From SIG622 sp045652245 (GTDB lineage: Bacteria > Bacillota > Clostridia > Oscillospirales > CAG-382): a DNA stretch of 64,000 nucleotides. The translations under genes were made by a program, and so were the position numbers. The notes below the pieces were generated by a model. It was not told the DNA's origin and did no database searches. It was given only the letters and a program-made list of their open reading frames with translations. Where the stretch lies: contig JAZRTY010000023.1 of NCBI GenBank assembly GCA_045652245.1, forward strand, positions 1-64,000. The letters run 5' to 3'. Shown here in pieces: positions 43,383 through 52,354 of the stretch. Positions within the stretch are counted from its first letter, which is position 1. Each line of letters begins with the position of its first letter.

Positions 43383-43409
43383 TTAGCACTCTTGCACTTC
43401 GAGTGCTAA
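43383..43409 (-). promoter_or_regulatory. CIRCE operator of groESL
   Basis: TTAGCACTC (43383-43391), 9 bp and GAGTGCTAA (43401-43409) is a perfect match to the HrcA-binding inverted repeat. HrcA should repress groESL until heat stress. Confidence 0.98.
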
Positions 43410-43421
43410 TTCACAAACGGT

Positions 43422-43450
43422 ATTTTATTACAAATAATAGTAAAAATCAA
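43422..43450 (-). promoter_or_regulatory. groESL promoter
   Basis: On the minus strand TTGATT (43450-43445), a 17-bp spacer and TAAAAT (43427-43422), with CIRCE just downstream, over the expected transcription start. Confidence 0.75.
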
Positions 43451-43543
43451 TAGGTTTACCTATATGTTTACATTTTTTTAACATATTTTCCTGTTTATAT
43501 TTTACCCTTTATTCGCTTTGAAATTTTATTGCTTTCTGACTTT

Positions 43544-44722
43544 TTACTTTCGTTTATCACAAAAGCCATTCTTGCCGGCAAAAGGTCTTGTATTTCCATC
43601 TTTTTTGTAGTACTGATAAAGATAACATTTTATCATACCGTTATACAGCTTTCTTGACTTATCGCAGCGTCTGCCATAGAGATATTGGAAGTCCTCCTCA
43701 CTTGTAAGCAGATACATCTGCCAGGGTGGCACGAGTGTTGAGAAAGCTTTGCCGAGTTTTTTGTAAAGCTCTCTTGCTTCTCTTATCGTTCCAAGCCTTT
43801 CACCATATGGTGGATTGCAGACAACAGTCATTCTCTCCCCTGTGTCTGTGATAGTCAGGGCGTCCTTTGTAAAAACTTTTATGTGCTTTTCCATTCCTGC
43901 TCTTTTTGCGTTTTCAAGAGTAAGCTTTACGCAGTCCTTTGAAATATCCGATGCCCACGCCATAAACGGAGTATCGGGATTTATTTTCTCCTGTGCCTCA
44001 CGCCTTGCTTCCTTCCAGTACTTTTTATCAATAAAGCTGTAATGCTCGGAGGAAAATCTGCGATTTATTCCGGGAGCAGTATTTGTCATAATGAGTGCTG
44101 CTTCTATTGCAATTGTACCCGAGCCACAGAAGGGGTCATAGGTTATTACGTTTTCTCTCGGTCTTGAAAGCTTAACAAGAGCTGCGGCAAGAGTTTCACG
44201 AAGTGGCGCTTCTGCCGATTTTTCACGATAACCTCTTTTAAAAAGTGGCTCACCCGATGTATCTATCATCAGAGTTGCTTTGTTATCAAGGATGAAAAAT
44301 TCAATTTTCAGCTTTGTTTCGTTTTCCTCAAACCAATCAACATTATATACACTTTTCAGTCTTTCAACCATTGCTTTCTTAACGATGCTCTGGCAATCGG
44401 GAATACTTGTAAGCTGTGATTTTACTGAATGTCCGGAATTCGGGAAGGCATCATTTACACGGATATATTTCTCCCAGGGAATCGCTTTCGTTCCGTCAAA
44501 AAGCTCTGTAAAGGTTTCAGCGTAAAACTGTCCTGCGACAATATACACCCTCTCGGCACAGCGCAGATTTATATTACATCTCGGGATTGCACTGACATCT
44601 CCCTCAAAATATATTCTTCCGTCTATAGTTTCAAGACGCGTGTATCCAAGCTCGTCTATCTCCTGTCCGACAAGCCCTTCAAGCCCAAAAAGACAGGTGG
44701 CGCAATATTTTAATTTTTCCAT
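43544..44722 (-). CDS. THUMP-domain 23S rRNA (guanine-N2)-methyltransferase, RlmL/YpsC-like
   Basis: A 392-residue protein. The N-terminal ferredoxin-like/THUMP part (YCATCLFGLEGLVGQEIDELGY) binds RNA. The Rossmann methyltransferase domain has DPFCGSGTIAIEAALI (SAM motif I) and NPPYGERLG (the NPPY catalytic motif for N2-guanine methylation). It is the short Firmicutes form without the second RlmK domain. Exact target base is inferred from family. Confidence 0.9.
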   Translation of the reverse strand: MEKLKYCATCLFGLEGLVGQEIDELGYTRLETIDGRIYFEGDVSAIPRCNINLRCAERVYIVAGQFYAETFTELFDGTKAIPWEKYIRVNDAFPNSGHSVKSQLTSIPDCQSIVKKAMVERLKSVYNVDWFEENETKLKIEFFILDNKATLMIDTSGEPLFKRGYREKSAEAPLRETLAAALVKLSRPRENVITYDPFCGSGTIAIEAALIMTNTAPGINRRFSSEHYSFIDKKYWKEARREAQEKINPDTPFMAWASDISKDCVKLTLENAKRAGMEKHIKVFTKDALTITDTGERMTVVCNPPYGERLGTIREARELYKKLGKAFSTLVPPWQMYLLTSEEDFQYLYGRRCDKSRKLYNGMIKCYLYQYYKKDGNTRPFAGKNGFCDKRK

Positions 44723-44768
44723 TTATACCTCAAGCCAAGTACTAAAATTTATGTATTGTTTTAAAAAA

Positions 44769-45230
44769 TTATTCTTTACCGTCACCGTTTACCTCGTCGT
44801 ATACCGAGGTGTATTCATTTGTGTTTCCGTCGCCCCTTGAAAGCAGGTAATTTACAAATGCGCAAAGTGCTGTTACCACAGCATAAATTATCACAAAGGC
44901 AGTACTGAGCACAACAACATTCATAAGCTTTGAGGTATCCTTTACCATCGCTATGAAGCATATATAAAAGGCGATATAGCAAATTACAAATCTTATTATG
45001 TGTGCAAGAGCACTGTTCAGTTTTTTCGGTATAGCCGTTATAACGCTCGAAAGAGCACAAAGTGCCGAAAACAGAAGTATCTGCAAAAACAGAAGCATAA
45101 CTCCACCCCAGGTGGGTGCTTCTTCGATTCCGACTAACCTGTTAAGTGCCATCATACCAAGTGAAACACAAGAAAAGAGCGCAAAGGTGATATTAAAAAA
45201 TTTTCCGATAAGGTTAAATGTCTTTTTCAT
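44769..45230 (-). CDS. Small four-helix membrane protein, unknown function
   Basis: A 153-residue protein with four hydrophobic segments (IGKFFNITFALFSCVSLGMMAL; VMLLFLQILLFSALCALSSVI; FVICYIAFYICFIAMV; VVVLSTAFVIIYAVVTALCAFV) and a hydrophilic, acidic C-terminus (DGNTNEYTSVYDEVNGDGKE). No family motif recognised; the layout recalls DUF3021-type proteins. It stands upstream of the rRNA methyltransferase gene on the same strand, 46 bp away. Confidence 0.7.
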   Translation of the reverse strand: MKKTFNLIGKFFNITFALFSCVSLGMMALNRLVGIEEAPTWGGVMLLFLQILLFSALCALSSVITAIPKKLNSALAHIIRFVICYIAFYICFIAMVKDTSKLMNVVVLSTAFVIIYAVVTALCAFVNYLLSRGDGNTNEYTSVYDEVNGDGKE

Positions 45231-45451
45231 AGCTTATTATCTCCCAGTTTCTGTATTTTAACATCTTCGAGTATATCATATTTCTTTTGAACATTCAAGA
45301 CATATTTAAAGGAATAAAGTTGAATATTCTATTAAATTTCAGCTTATTTTGCATTTTTCTTTACAGTGTATATCTATTTATTTCAATATTTTGTTATATA
45401 ATAAACCTGATACAAGTAATTTGACTGTATAACCAGCGTGGAGGTGAATTC

Positions 45452-45988
45452 ATGAAAAGAAAGGAAATAAAAAAGCTTGCAATTTCCGCAATACTTTGCG
45501 CTTTTTCGGTGGTGGTTCTGCTCATTGGCAGTATTTTTGAAATGGTGGACATAACCTGTGCCGCAATTGCTTCGGGTGCTATCGCTTTTTCTGCACTTGA
45601 ACTTAGAGGAAAATACTCTGTTCTTATTTTTGCCGTAACTGCCCTGCTTTCCTTTATATTGTTTCCACTTTCAAGTGCTTCAATTTTCTATATAGCCTTT
45701 CTTGGCTATTATCCGATAATAAAGGTTTATATTGAAAAAATTAAGGGGATTTTTTCTGCAATTTTAAAGCTTATAATATTCAATGGTTCGTTTTTTGTCA
45801 TTTTCAGTATTTTCAGAAGCTTATTCCTCTCACAGGAAGCAGATACATCCCCGATAATCTTAATTTTACTGATCGTTTTTGCCAACATTTTCTTTATCGT
45901 TTACGATATAGCTCTGAATGTCCTGATAACGGCATACAAGCGTGTCTTTCGCAAAAAATGGGGTATTGACAGATTTCTTGACTTTTAA
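45452..45988 (+). CDS. Integral membrane protein, ECF S-component-like
   Basis: A 178-residue protein with GGAGGTGA upstream. About five to six hydrophobic segments follow a short basic start (KRKEIKKLAISAILCAFSVVVLLIG). The AISAILCA motif near the N-terminus resembles that of energy-coupling-factor substrate-binding (S) components, but no vitamin-specific residues can be assigned and no ECF module is nearby. Divergent from the 44769 gene; 45231-45451 is AT-rich with a TATAAT at 45397-45402. Confidence 0.65.
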   Translation: MKRKEIKKLAISAILCAFSVVVLLIGSIFEMVDITCAAIASGAIAFSALELRGKYSVLIFAVTALLSFILFPLSSASIFYIAFLGYYPIIKVYIEKIKGIFSAILKLIIFNGSFFVIFSIFRSLFLSQEADTSPIILILLIVFANIFFIVYDIALNVLITAYKRVFRKKWGIDRFLDF

Positions 45989-46044
45989 TTCCGTAAGTAA
46001 TATAAAATTTTTCCGATAATATTCACACGAATGTCACAATGTAC

Positions 46045-46053
46045 TGTTATAAT
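46045..46053 (+). promoter_or_regulatory. Extended -10 promoter of the foldase gene
   Basis: TGTTATAAT is an extended -10; TTCACA (46023-46028) is a weak -35 at 19 bp. Confidence 0.45.
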
Positions 46054-46098
46054 TATTAATTGTGGCAAACAATTAAACTCAAAGGAAGGATACAAAAA

Positions 46099-47142
46099 AT
46101 GAAAAAAACAAAAATCGTAGCTTTAGCGCTCAGCGCAATTCTTTGTGCATCAACCTTTATCGGATGCTCTCCCCAAACTCCTGTAAATAACCTTGCAGTA
46201 AACGCAGACCTGGGTCTGTCACAGTACAACTGGAAGTACGCCGATGACGAGGTAATGTTTACTGTCGGTGATACACCTGTGGATTTCGCAGAATACCGTT
46301 ATTATGTTATGAATGCAAGAGCGAGCTTTGACGGTGGTGATGTTTCTTACTGGAATGCCGAAACAGCAACGGAGTTTTCAGACTACATTATCAATGAAAT
46401 CAAACTTTTGAGCGCTCTTCGCAGTTATTGCGAAAAAAATAATATTGTTCTGAGCGAAAAAGATAAACAGGAAATTGCCAATACCGGTTATGAAGCCTTC
46501 GGTATGACCCAGGAAGAATACAATAGCTGGTTGGAAGGTACTTATTTAACAGAAGAACTTTTCGAGAAAAGCTTTGTTGATCAGTATCTTATCCAGAACC
46601 TTTATAAGAGTTGTACCTCCGACGAAGAAATCAAGGCATATGCACAGGAAAACTATGTAAGAGCTTCTCATATTCTCGTTTCAACCCTTGACGAAAACGG
46701 TCTGCCTCTTGAAGGGGATGCTCTTGACGAAAAGACAGCACTTGCAAACAGCTTATATCAAAGAGCACTCGCAGGTGAAGATTTTGATGCACTTATAGAG
46801 GAATACGGTGAAGACCCCGGAATGACAACTCATCCAAACGGTTACTTCTTTACAAAAGGTGTGATGGTTAAAGAATTTGAAGACAAGTCCTTCGAACTTG
46901 AAGTTGGTCAAATCGGCGAGCCCGTCAAGACTAATTTTGGTTATCACATTATAAAGAAGCTTCCTCTTGACGTAGAGTATGAAATCGCAAATGAAACTAC
47001 CGAATATTGGGATATGGTTTATGCTTTAGGTAGCGAAGAGGGTTATAATCTTATTGTTGAATATGCAAACACACTGCCTGTTGAAAAAACCGATGCTTTC
47101 AACGACCTTAATATTGGTAATATTATTGTTTCAAAAAAATAA
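46099..47142 (+). CDS. PrsA-like peptidyl-prolyl isomerase lipoprotein
   Basis: A 347-residue protein from the ATG at 46099, with AAAGGAAGG upstream; an in-frame start 13 codons earlier lacks a site. A lipoprotein signal ends at the lipobox FIGC (Cys25 region). An N-terminal SurA/trigger-factor-like helical region is followed by a parvulin PpiC domain (about 195-290: YVRASHILVSTLDENG, YGEDPGMTTHPNGYFFTKG, VGQIGEPVKTNFGYHIIKK). It should help fold secreted proteins on the outer face of the membrane, such as the many exported proteins in this window. Confidence 0.92.
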   Translation: MKKTKIVALALSAILCASTFIGCSPQTPVNNLAVNADLGLSQYNWKYADDEVMFTVGDTPVDFAEYRYYVMNARASFDGGDVSYWNAETATEFSDYIINEIKLLSALRSYCEKNNIVLSEKDKQEIANTGYEAFGMTQEEYNSWLEGTYLTEELFEKSFVDQYLIQNLYKSCTSDEEIKAYAQENYVRASHILVSTLDENGLPLEGDALDEKTALANSLYQRALAGEDFDALIEEYGEDPGMTTHPNGYFFTKGVMVKEFEDKSFELEVGQIGEPVKTNFGYHIIKKLPLDVEYEIANETTEYWDMVYALGSEEGYNLIVEYANTLPVEKTDAFNDLNIGNIIVSKK

Positions 47143-47154
47143 TTATAAAAACTT

Positions 47155-47190
47155 AAGGCTTCTGCAGGATTCTGCAGAAGCCTTATTTTT
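47155..47190. terminator. Bidirectional terminator between the foldase and acyl-CoA synthetase genes
   Basis: AAGGCTTCTGCAG (47155-47167) pairs perfectly with CTGCAGAAGCCTT (47172-47184); T-rich sequence follows on the plus strand. The two genes converge here. Confidence 0.85.
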
Positions 47191-47199
47191 ATTATTCAA

Positions 47200-48921
47200 T
47201 TATTCAGCTTTATTTCCGGAAAGCTTTGCCAGCTCTTCTTCTTCAAGAACTCTGTATGCTACCTTACCGACAAGTGTTTTCGGAAGGCTCTCACGGAATT
47301 CAATGTCGTACGGCATAGCATATTTTGCCATATTTTTGCGACAGTACTCAAGAATTATCTGCTTGTTTTCTTCGCTTGGCGCAATATCGGGTTTCAGCAT
47401 TACAAACGCTTTGATTTTCTGCATCTTATAAGGGTCCGGAACACCGATTACACAGCTCATTTGTACAATGTCGTGAGCATCAAGAATGTTCTCAAGCTGT
47501 GACGGATATACGTTATATCCGCTTGTGACTATCATTCTCTTTATTCTCTGCTTAAAGTAAACAAAGCCTTCGCTGTCCATATACCCAAGGTCGCCTGTAT
47601 GTACATAGGTTCTTCCGTCCTCATGAACTCGCAGTGTATCTGCTGTTTCCTCAGGATGCTTTATGTATTCCATCATAACTGTCGGGCCGCTTATACAGAT
47701 TTCACCGTCAAGACCATAGTCAAGCTCCTTTGTCGTTCCCGGCTCTGTTATAACATAGTAAGTATCGGGGAACGGCAAGCCTATACTTCCCTCTTTTACC
47801 ATATGAGTAGGTGTCAGGCAGCTTGCAGTTACACATTCTGTCGTACCGTAACCCTCTCGTATCTGGATTGTTGCGTTATGGTCATAAAGGAATTTATCAA
47901 ATTTCTTCTTCAGTTCAACCGAAAGTGAGTCACCACCACTGAACACACCTTTAAGGTGTGACAGGTCTGCTCCGTTCATTGAAGGCTGACGAAGAAGTGC
48001 CTCATAAAGTGTCGGCACACCTGCAATAAAGTTACACTTATATTTCTTAAGAAGCTTTGCGTAGCTTTGGGCAGTAAAACGTGGAACAAGAATACATCTT
48101 CCACCGCTTGCAAGCATTGAATGTATTGAAACACCAAGTCCGAAGCCGTGGAACATCGGCATTACTGCAAGCATCTTATCTCCGGGTCTGAACATCGGAT
48201 TTGTTGCAATTATCTGCTGAGCAAGAGCATTGAAATTATAATTTGAAAGAAGTATTCCCTTTGTTGTTCCTGTAGTACCGCCACTATAAAGAATCACAGC
48301 AGGGTCGGTATGCTTTCTCTCAGCCTTATATTTCCAATTATAACGTTCTCCACCTCGCATAAAGTCACGCCAGAGAACAACCGGTGCGTCCTTCGGGATT
48401 TTCTTGATTTTTCTTCCTTCGGTAAGCATATAACCTGCCTTTATAGGCTGTGAAAGCTCGTCCTTTATGCTTGCAATAATGATATGCGAAAGGTCTACAT
48501 TCTTTCTTATTGCTTCAAATTTGTTATAGAACTGATCAAGTGTAATCGCAACTATACTTTCCGATTCTTTCAGGTAAAATTCTATTTCGTTTTCGGCAGA
48601 TAACGGATGAATCATATTTGCAATTGCACCTACGATGTTTATTGCATAAAAGAATATAACTGTCTGTGGGCAGTTAGGCATACATACTGTAACCTTATCT
48701 CCCGGACGTATTCCTATATTCTTAAGACCACGTGCCGCAGTTTCGACCTGCCTTGCAAAATCCTTATATTTTGTGGTTTTGCCCATAAAATCATATGCTA
48801 TGTAATCAGGATATTCCCCGGCAATCTTCTCAACTGCCTGCCACATTGTACACTCCTGATATTCGATATGCTCAGGTACATCCCCGTAATTTTTCAGCCA
48901 CGGTGCTTTTGTTTCTGTCAT
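47200..48921 (-). CDS. AMP-forming acyl-CoA synthetase
   Basis: A 573-residue adenylate-forming enzyme. Core motifs: ILYSGGTTGTTKGILLS (the phosphate-binding loop, a variant of YTSGTTGxPKG), REGYGTTECV, HTGDLGYMDSEGFVYF and the C-terminal Lys region PKTLVGKVAYR. It activates a carboxylic acid to an acyl-CoA; length and motifs resemble long-chain fatty-acyl-CoA ligases, but the substrate is not certain. It is 18 bp after an acyltransferase-like gene, so the two may act on the same acyl group. Confidence 0.88.
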   Translation of the reverse strand: MTETKAPWLKNYGDVPEHIEYQECTMWQAVEKIAGEYPDYIAYDFMGKTTKYKDFARQVETAARGLKNIGIRPGDKVTVCMPNCPQTVIFFYAINIVGAIANMIHPLSAENEIEFYLKESESIVAITLDQFYNKFEAIRKNVDLSHIIIASIKDELSQPIKAGYMLTEGRKIKKIPKDAPVVLWRDFMRGGERYNWKYKAERKHTDPAVILYSGGTTGTTKGILLSNYNFNALAQQIIATNPMFRPGDKMLAVMPMFHGFGLGVSIHSMLASGGRCILVPRFTAQSYAKLLKKYKCNFIAGVPTLYEALLRQPSMNGADLSHLKGVFSGGDSLSVELKKKFDKFLYDHNATIQIREGYGTTECVTASCLTPTHMVKEGSIGLPFPDTYYVITEPGTTKELDYGLDGEICISGPTVMMEYIKHPEETADTLRVHEDGRTYVHTGDLGYMDSEGFVYFKQRIKRMIVTSGYNVYPSQLENILDAHDIVQMSCVIGVPDPYKMQKIKAFVMLKPDIAPSEENKQIILEYCRKNMAKYAMPYDIEFRESLPKTLVGKVAYRVLEEEELAKLSGNKAE

Positions 48922-48939
48922 ATTTTGTCTCCTGATTCT

Positions 48940-49827
48940 TTATGCGTTTTTTTCTTTCTGTATTTCCGAAAAGCTCTTGTCAAGCATTTCAGGATTTGCA
49001 AGTATTTCACGGAGTCTTTTTATTGTCTTTGCAAAATACACACCGTCTGCAATTCTCTCATCCACCGTAATGCCGAGAGGCAGCTTTTCTACCATTTCAA
49101 CGCTTCCGTCTTCCTTGTATTCAGGTCTCATTTTCTTTTCTCCGATAATCAGGAAAAGCGAATTTGTACCCCAGTTTGCAAGGTGATGATACTGTGCGTT
49201 CATCTTGATACTGCCGAGATTTGACATAAAGCAGGTTGTGTAATACGGGTCAACGACCTGAAATGACTTAGGATACAAGCCATAGTAGTCAAGAGTTTTA
49301 AGTCCCCATACAACAAGGCGAACTATTGGTCTTGGCAGTTTACACAAAACTCCCATAATATCTGTTGCACCGTCAACCTTATTTTCTTTTCTGACGCTGT
49401 AAACAATCTTTTTTATCTGTGAATAAACCTGCGAAATACAGCTTTCTTCACTTTCCGGACGGAATTTTACAATAGCAAGTGTTTCCGCGCCGTCATCGGT
49501 GAATATTTTTTTCACAGTAAAGGAAAAAGAAATTTCATTTCTTTCATACAGCCTTTGTCCTGCGTAAAATCTGTTCATTCTTGGTCTTTCTGCAATTACA
49601 AGCCCGAGGGCTGCACAAACCACGTGGAAAAATGTATACTTGAATTCGGGACTATCCTCATTTTTCTTTCTGACATATTCGTTTATCGGGCCTATATCGA
49701 TACTTTCGAATAATGCTGCCTCGTTATCTGCCCTGTTTGGCATGGCAAACGGCATAAATCTGTGCATAGAGTCTGCATCACGCACAAGATACCCGTCATT
49801 TCTGTCACCAAATTTCTTTTTCTTCAT
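48940..49827 (-). CDS. E2/CAT-like acyltransferase-fold protein lacking the catalytic His
   Basis: A 295-residue protein resembling the catalytic domain of 2-oxo acid dehydrogenase E2 and chloramphenicol acetyltransferases (FKYTFFHVVCAALGLVIAERPRMNRFYAG; TCFMSNLGSIKMNAQYHHLANWGTNSLFLIIGE). The C-terminal motif that normally reads HxxxDG reads ERIADG (VDERIADGVYFAK), so the His is a Glu. No lipoyl or E1-binding domain is present. It may be a non-classical transferase or a non-catalytic homologue. Operon with the acyl-CoA synthetase. Confidence 0.75.
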   Translation of the reverse strand: MKKKKFGDRNDGYLVRDADSMHRFMPFAMPNRADNEAALFESIDIGPINEYVRKKNEDSPEFKYTFFHVVCAALGLVIAERPRMNRFYAGQRLYERNEISFSFTVKKIFTDDGAETLAIVKFRPESEESCISQVYSQIKKIVYSVRKENKVDGATDIMGVLCKLPRPIVRLVVWGLKTLDYYGLYPKSFQVVDPYYTTCFMSNLGSIKMNAQYHHLANWGTNSLFLIIGEKKMRPEYKEDGSVEMVEKLPLGITVDERIADGVYFAKTIKRLREILANPEMLDKSFSEIQKEKNA

Positions 49828-49893
49828 AATTTCAGCTGCCTTTCACTCATTTTTTAATATACAAGTGTCTGTCAAAAATTTGTTATCCCGTTC

Positions 49894-49922
49894 ATTATAA
49901 CACACAGTTTTTATTTTGGCAA
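49894..49922 (-). promoter_or_regulatory. Promoter of the acyltransferase-like/acyl-CoA synthetase operon
   Basis: On the minus strand TTGCCA (49922-49917), a 17-bp spacer and TATAAT (49899-49894). Confidence 0.7.
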
Positions 49923-50001
49923 GACATTTTTTGACAAAATGCGACATTTTTAAATTTTTTCGGTATTTTATTATATAATGAAGTTTTGTAAATGTTTTTG
50001 C

Positions 50002-50030
50002 TTGACAAATCCCATTTTTAGTTGTATAAT
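50002..50030 (+). promoter_or_regulatory. Promoter of the yicC-to-thiN run
   Basis: TTGACA (50002-50007), a 17-bp spacer and TATAAT (50025-50030) is a consensus sigma-A promoter. The leader is about 100 nt and carries AAAGGAGAG ahead of yicC. The divergent gap 49828-50138 holds only this and the minus-strand promoter. Confidence 0.85.
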
Positions 50031-50138
50031 ATTATAATAGCATATTATAGTGGTGATATTATGCAAAAAATTTGCTAAAGCCATATAATTGCTGAATTTT
50101 AATTCACAAAGGAGAGCCGGAAACGGCAAAAAAAGACA

Positions 50139-51038
50139 ATGATTATCAGTATGACAGGCTTTGGCAGAGGCAAGGCAGTTGTGGCGGGTACCGAATATAC
50201 AGTTGAAATAAAATCTGTAAATTCGCGTTTCACCGACATAAACTGCAAAATGCCAAAAATCTTCCTTCGGGTTGAGGACAAAATAAAACAACAAATCACC
50301 AGTGTTGCTTCTCGTGGTAAAATCGAGCTTTATGTTACTACCGAAGTAACTGAGGAAGCTGAGGATATTAAGATTTCTCTGAACGAGCAATATCTTCGTG
50401 GCTATCTTTCCTGCCTTTCAGAGCTTTCGGAAAAGTATGGTCTGAGAAATGACGTAAGCGTTATGAGTATTGCAAGAAATCAGGAAATTTTCAAAATGCC
50501 GAAAAAGGATGATGAAACAAGCGAGGAAATCTTTGCAAAACTCTCTCCTGCTCTTGAGCTTGCTCTGTCGGAATTTTTCAAAATGAAATGCGACGAGGGA
50601 GAAAGACTTTGTGTTGACATTCTCTCAAAACTTGACATAATTGAAGAAATGGTGGAAAAAATAAAGCAAAGAATTCCCGAAACCATTGATTCCTACAAGG
50701 CTCGTCTTACAGAAAAAATCAAGGAATACACCGAGCTTATAAACATTGACGAAACAAGGATAATTCAGGAGGTTGCAATTTTTACCGACAAGGTTGCAAT
50801 CGACGAGGAAATGGTACGACTCGCAAGTCATATCGCCGAATTCCGCAGTATTCTTGCACAGAAGGACAGTAAAAACGCTGTTCCTGTCGGAAGAAAGCTT
50901 GACTTTCTGCTTCAGGAAATCAACCGTGAAATCAACACGACAGGTTCAAAATGTAACAATGCCGAGGTTGCTAAAATTGTGGTTGATGCCAAGAGTGAGG
51001 TTGAAAAGATAAGAGAACAAATACAAAATCTCGAATAA
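50139..51038 (+). CDS. yicC: YicC-family endoribonuclease
   Basis: A 299-residue protein of usual length beginning MIISMTGFGRG, the family hallmark. The N-terminal domain has VEIKSVNSRFTDINCKMP, and the C-terminal DUF1732 part ends TGSKCNNAEVAKIVVDAKSEVEKIREQIQNLE with the conserved EINREINTTGSK. E. coli YicC is an RNase acting in small-RNA turnover. It leads a run with remA, gmk and rpoZ, as in many Firmicutes. Confidence 0.93.
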   Translation: MIISMTGFGRGKAVVAGTEYTVEIKSVNSRFTDINCKMPKIFLRVEDKIKQQITSVASRGKIELYVTTEVTEEAEDIKISLNEQYLRGYLSCLSELSEKYGLRNDVSVMSIARNQEIFKMPKKDDETSEEIFAKLSPALELALSEFFKMKCDEGERLCVDILSKLDIIEEMVEKIKQRIPETIDSYKARLTEKIKEYTELINIDETRIIQEVAIFTDKVAIDEEMVRLASHIAEFRSILAQKDSKNAVPVGRKLDFLLQEINREINTTGSKCNNAEVAKIVVDAKSEVEKIREQIQNLE

Positions 51039-51066
51039 TAAATTTTAAAGCTTAAGGAGAATAGTT

Positions 51067-51333
51067 ATGCAGCTGATAAATATCGGATTTGGAAATATGG
51101 TGTCGGCTTCAAGAGTTGTCGCTCTTGTAAGCCCGGATTCAGCACCGATAAAGAGACTGATTCAGGATACACGTGATACCGGAAAGCTGATTGATGTAAG
51201 CTGTGGAAGAAAAACCCGTTCGGTGATTATTACCGACAGCGACCACATAATTCTTTCGGCAATTCAGCCTGAAACAATTTCAAACAGAGCAACAGGAAAC
51301 CTTGATGACTCTGATGACGAAGAAGAAAACTAA
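51067..51333 (+). CDS. remA: RemA-like DNA-binding regulator (DUF370)
   Basis: An 88-residue protein starting MQLINIGFGNMVSASRVVALVSPDSAPIKRL with RDTGKLIDVSCGRKTRSVIITDSDHIILSA, the full DUF370 signature. B. subtilis RemA activates matrix and osmoprotection operons as a ring-shaped DNA-binding oligomer. An acidic tail (DDSDDEEEN) extends beyond the core. Between yicC and gmk, as in related genomes. Confidence 0.93.
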   Translation: MQLINIGFGNMVSASRVVALVSPDSAPIKRLIQDTRDTGKLIDVSCGRKTRSVIITDSDHIILSAIQPETISNRATGNLDDSDDEEEN

Positions 51334-51351
51334 AAAAACGAGGTAACAGCT

Positions 51352-51963
51352 ATGAAAAAAGAAGGAAAGCTTATAGTTGTATCCGGTCCGTCGGGCGCAG
51401 GAAAGGGTACGGTTCTCAAGGAGCTTCTTGAAAATCACGAGGAATTCGTTTGTTCTGTTTCTGCCACAACCCGAGCACCGAGAGTAGGTGACGAGGACGG
51501 AGTAAATTATTTCTTTATCTCAAAGGAACAGTTTTTAGAACAAATCGACCGGAACGGATTTCTTGAATATGCCGTTTATAACAACAACTTTTACGGAACT
51601 CCGAGAAGCTTTGTCGAAGAAAAGCTTGAGAGTGGAAAAAATGTAATACTTGAAATTGAAGTACAGGGAGCATTGCAGATAAAAAAGCTCTTTCCCGGTG
51701 CAATATTTATCTTTATAACCCCCGAAAGTTACGGGGAACTTTGTAAGAGGTTACGTTCACGTGGCACTGAAAGTGACGAGGTTATAGAAAACCGTCTTGC
51801 AATCGCAAGGCGTGAAGCACCGAGTGCTTTGCTTTACGACTACATTATTGTAAACCGTGAGGGTGAATACAAAAAGGCAGCGCAGGAAATTCTTGCCTGT
51901 GTAACTGCCGAAGGTCTGAAGCCTTTTGCAACGCATGATATACTTGCAACATATTTTGAATAA
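51352..51963 (+). CDS. gmk: Guanylate kinase
   Basis: A 203-residue enzyme phosphorylating GMP to GDP. The P-loop is SGPSGAGKGT, the GMP-binding region SATTRAPRVGDEDGVNYFF, and the lid region RLRSRGTESDEVIENRL. Length is standard. Its linkage with rpoZ is shared with many bacteria. Confidence 0.97.
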   Translation: MKKEGKLIVVSGPSGAGKGTVLKELLENHEEFVCSVSATTRAPRVGDEDGVNYFFISKEQFLEQIDRNGFLEYAVYNNNFYGTPRSFVEEKLESGKNVILEIEVQGALQIKKLFPGAIFIFITPESYGELCKRLRSRGTESDEVIENRLAIARREAPSALLYDYIIVNREGEYKKAAQEILACVTAEGLKPFATHDILATYFE

Positions 51964-52011
51964 GGTTAAACATAATAACAAATATAAAAAAGTTTAAGGA
52001 GAAATGCCATT

Positions 52012-52302
52012 ATGATGATCAAACCGTCAATCGAAGAACTCACAAACGAAAGCAATTGCAACAGATACACTCTTGTTATCGCATCTGCAAAAAGTGCGAG
52101 ATATGTTACTGCAAAGCAGAAACTCAAAAGAGACGAGGGTAAATTCGAAAGTGCCGATGCTCTCTCCCAGAGCTACGCTAAGCAGCCCCTTCGTCGTGAC
52201 CTTTACGAAGAAAAGCCCACTACTGCAGGTATTGAGCTTATTCACAACGGGGATTTCCACATTGTAAACCCCACAACAGGCAGCGGAAGCAATAAAGAGT
52301 AA
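52012..52302 (+). CDS. rpoZ: RNA polymerase omega subunit
   Basis: A 96-residue protein with the omega core: MIKPSIEELTNE...NRYTLVIASAKSARYVTAKQ, which binds the beta' subunit and helps assembly. The conserved Lys/Arg-Ala-Arg segment is SAKSARY. Two adjacent ATGs (52012, 52015) could serve as starts; AAGGAG lies 12 and 15 bp before them. The gene coaBC, common between rpoZ and priA, is absent here. Confidence 0.9.
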   Translation: MMIKPSIEELTNESNCNRYTLVIASAKSARYVTAKQKLKRDEGKFESADALSQSYAKQPLRRDLYEEKPTTAGIELIHNGDFHIVNPTTGSGSNKE

Positions 52303-52354
52303 TTAATACGGGCAAAAACCGAAGTATTCTTTGTAATAAGGAGGGAGATTCACT

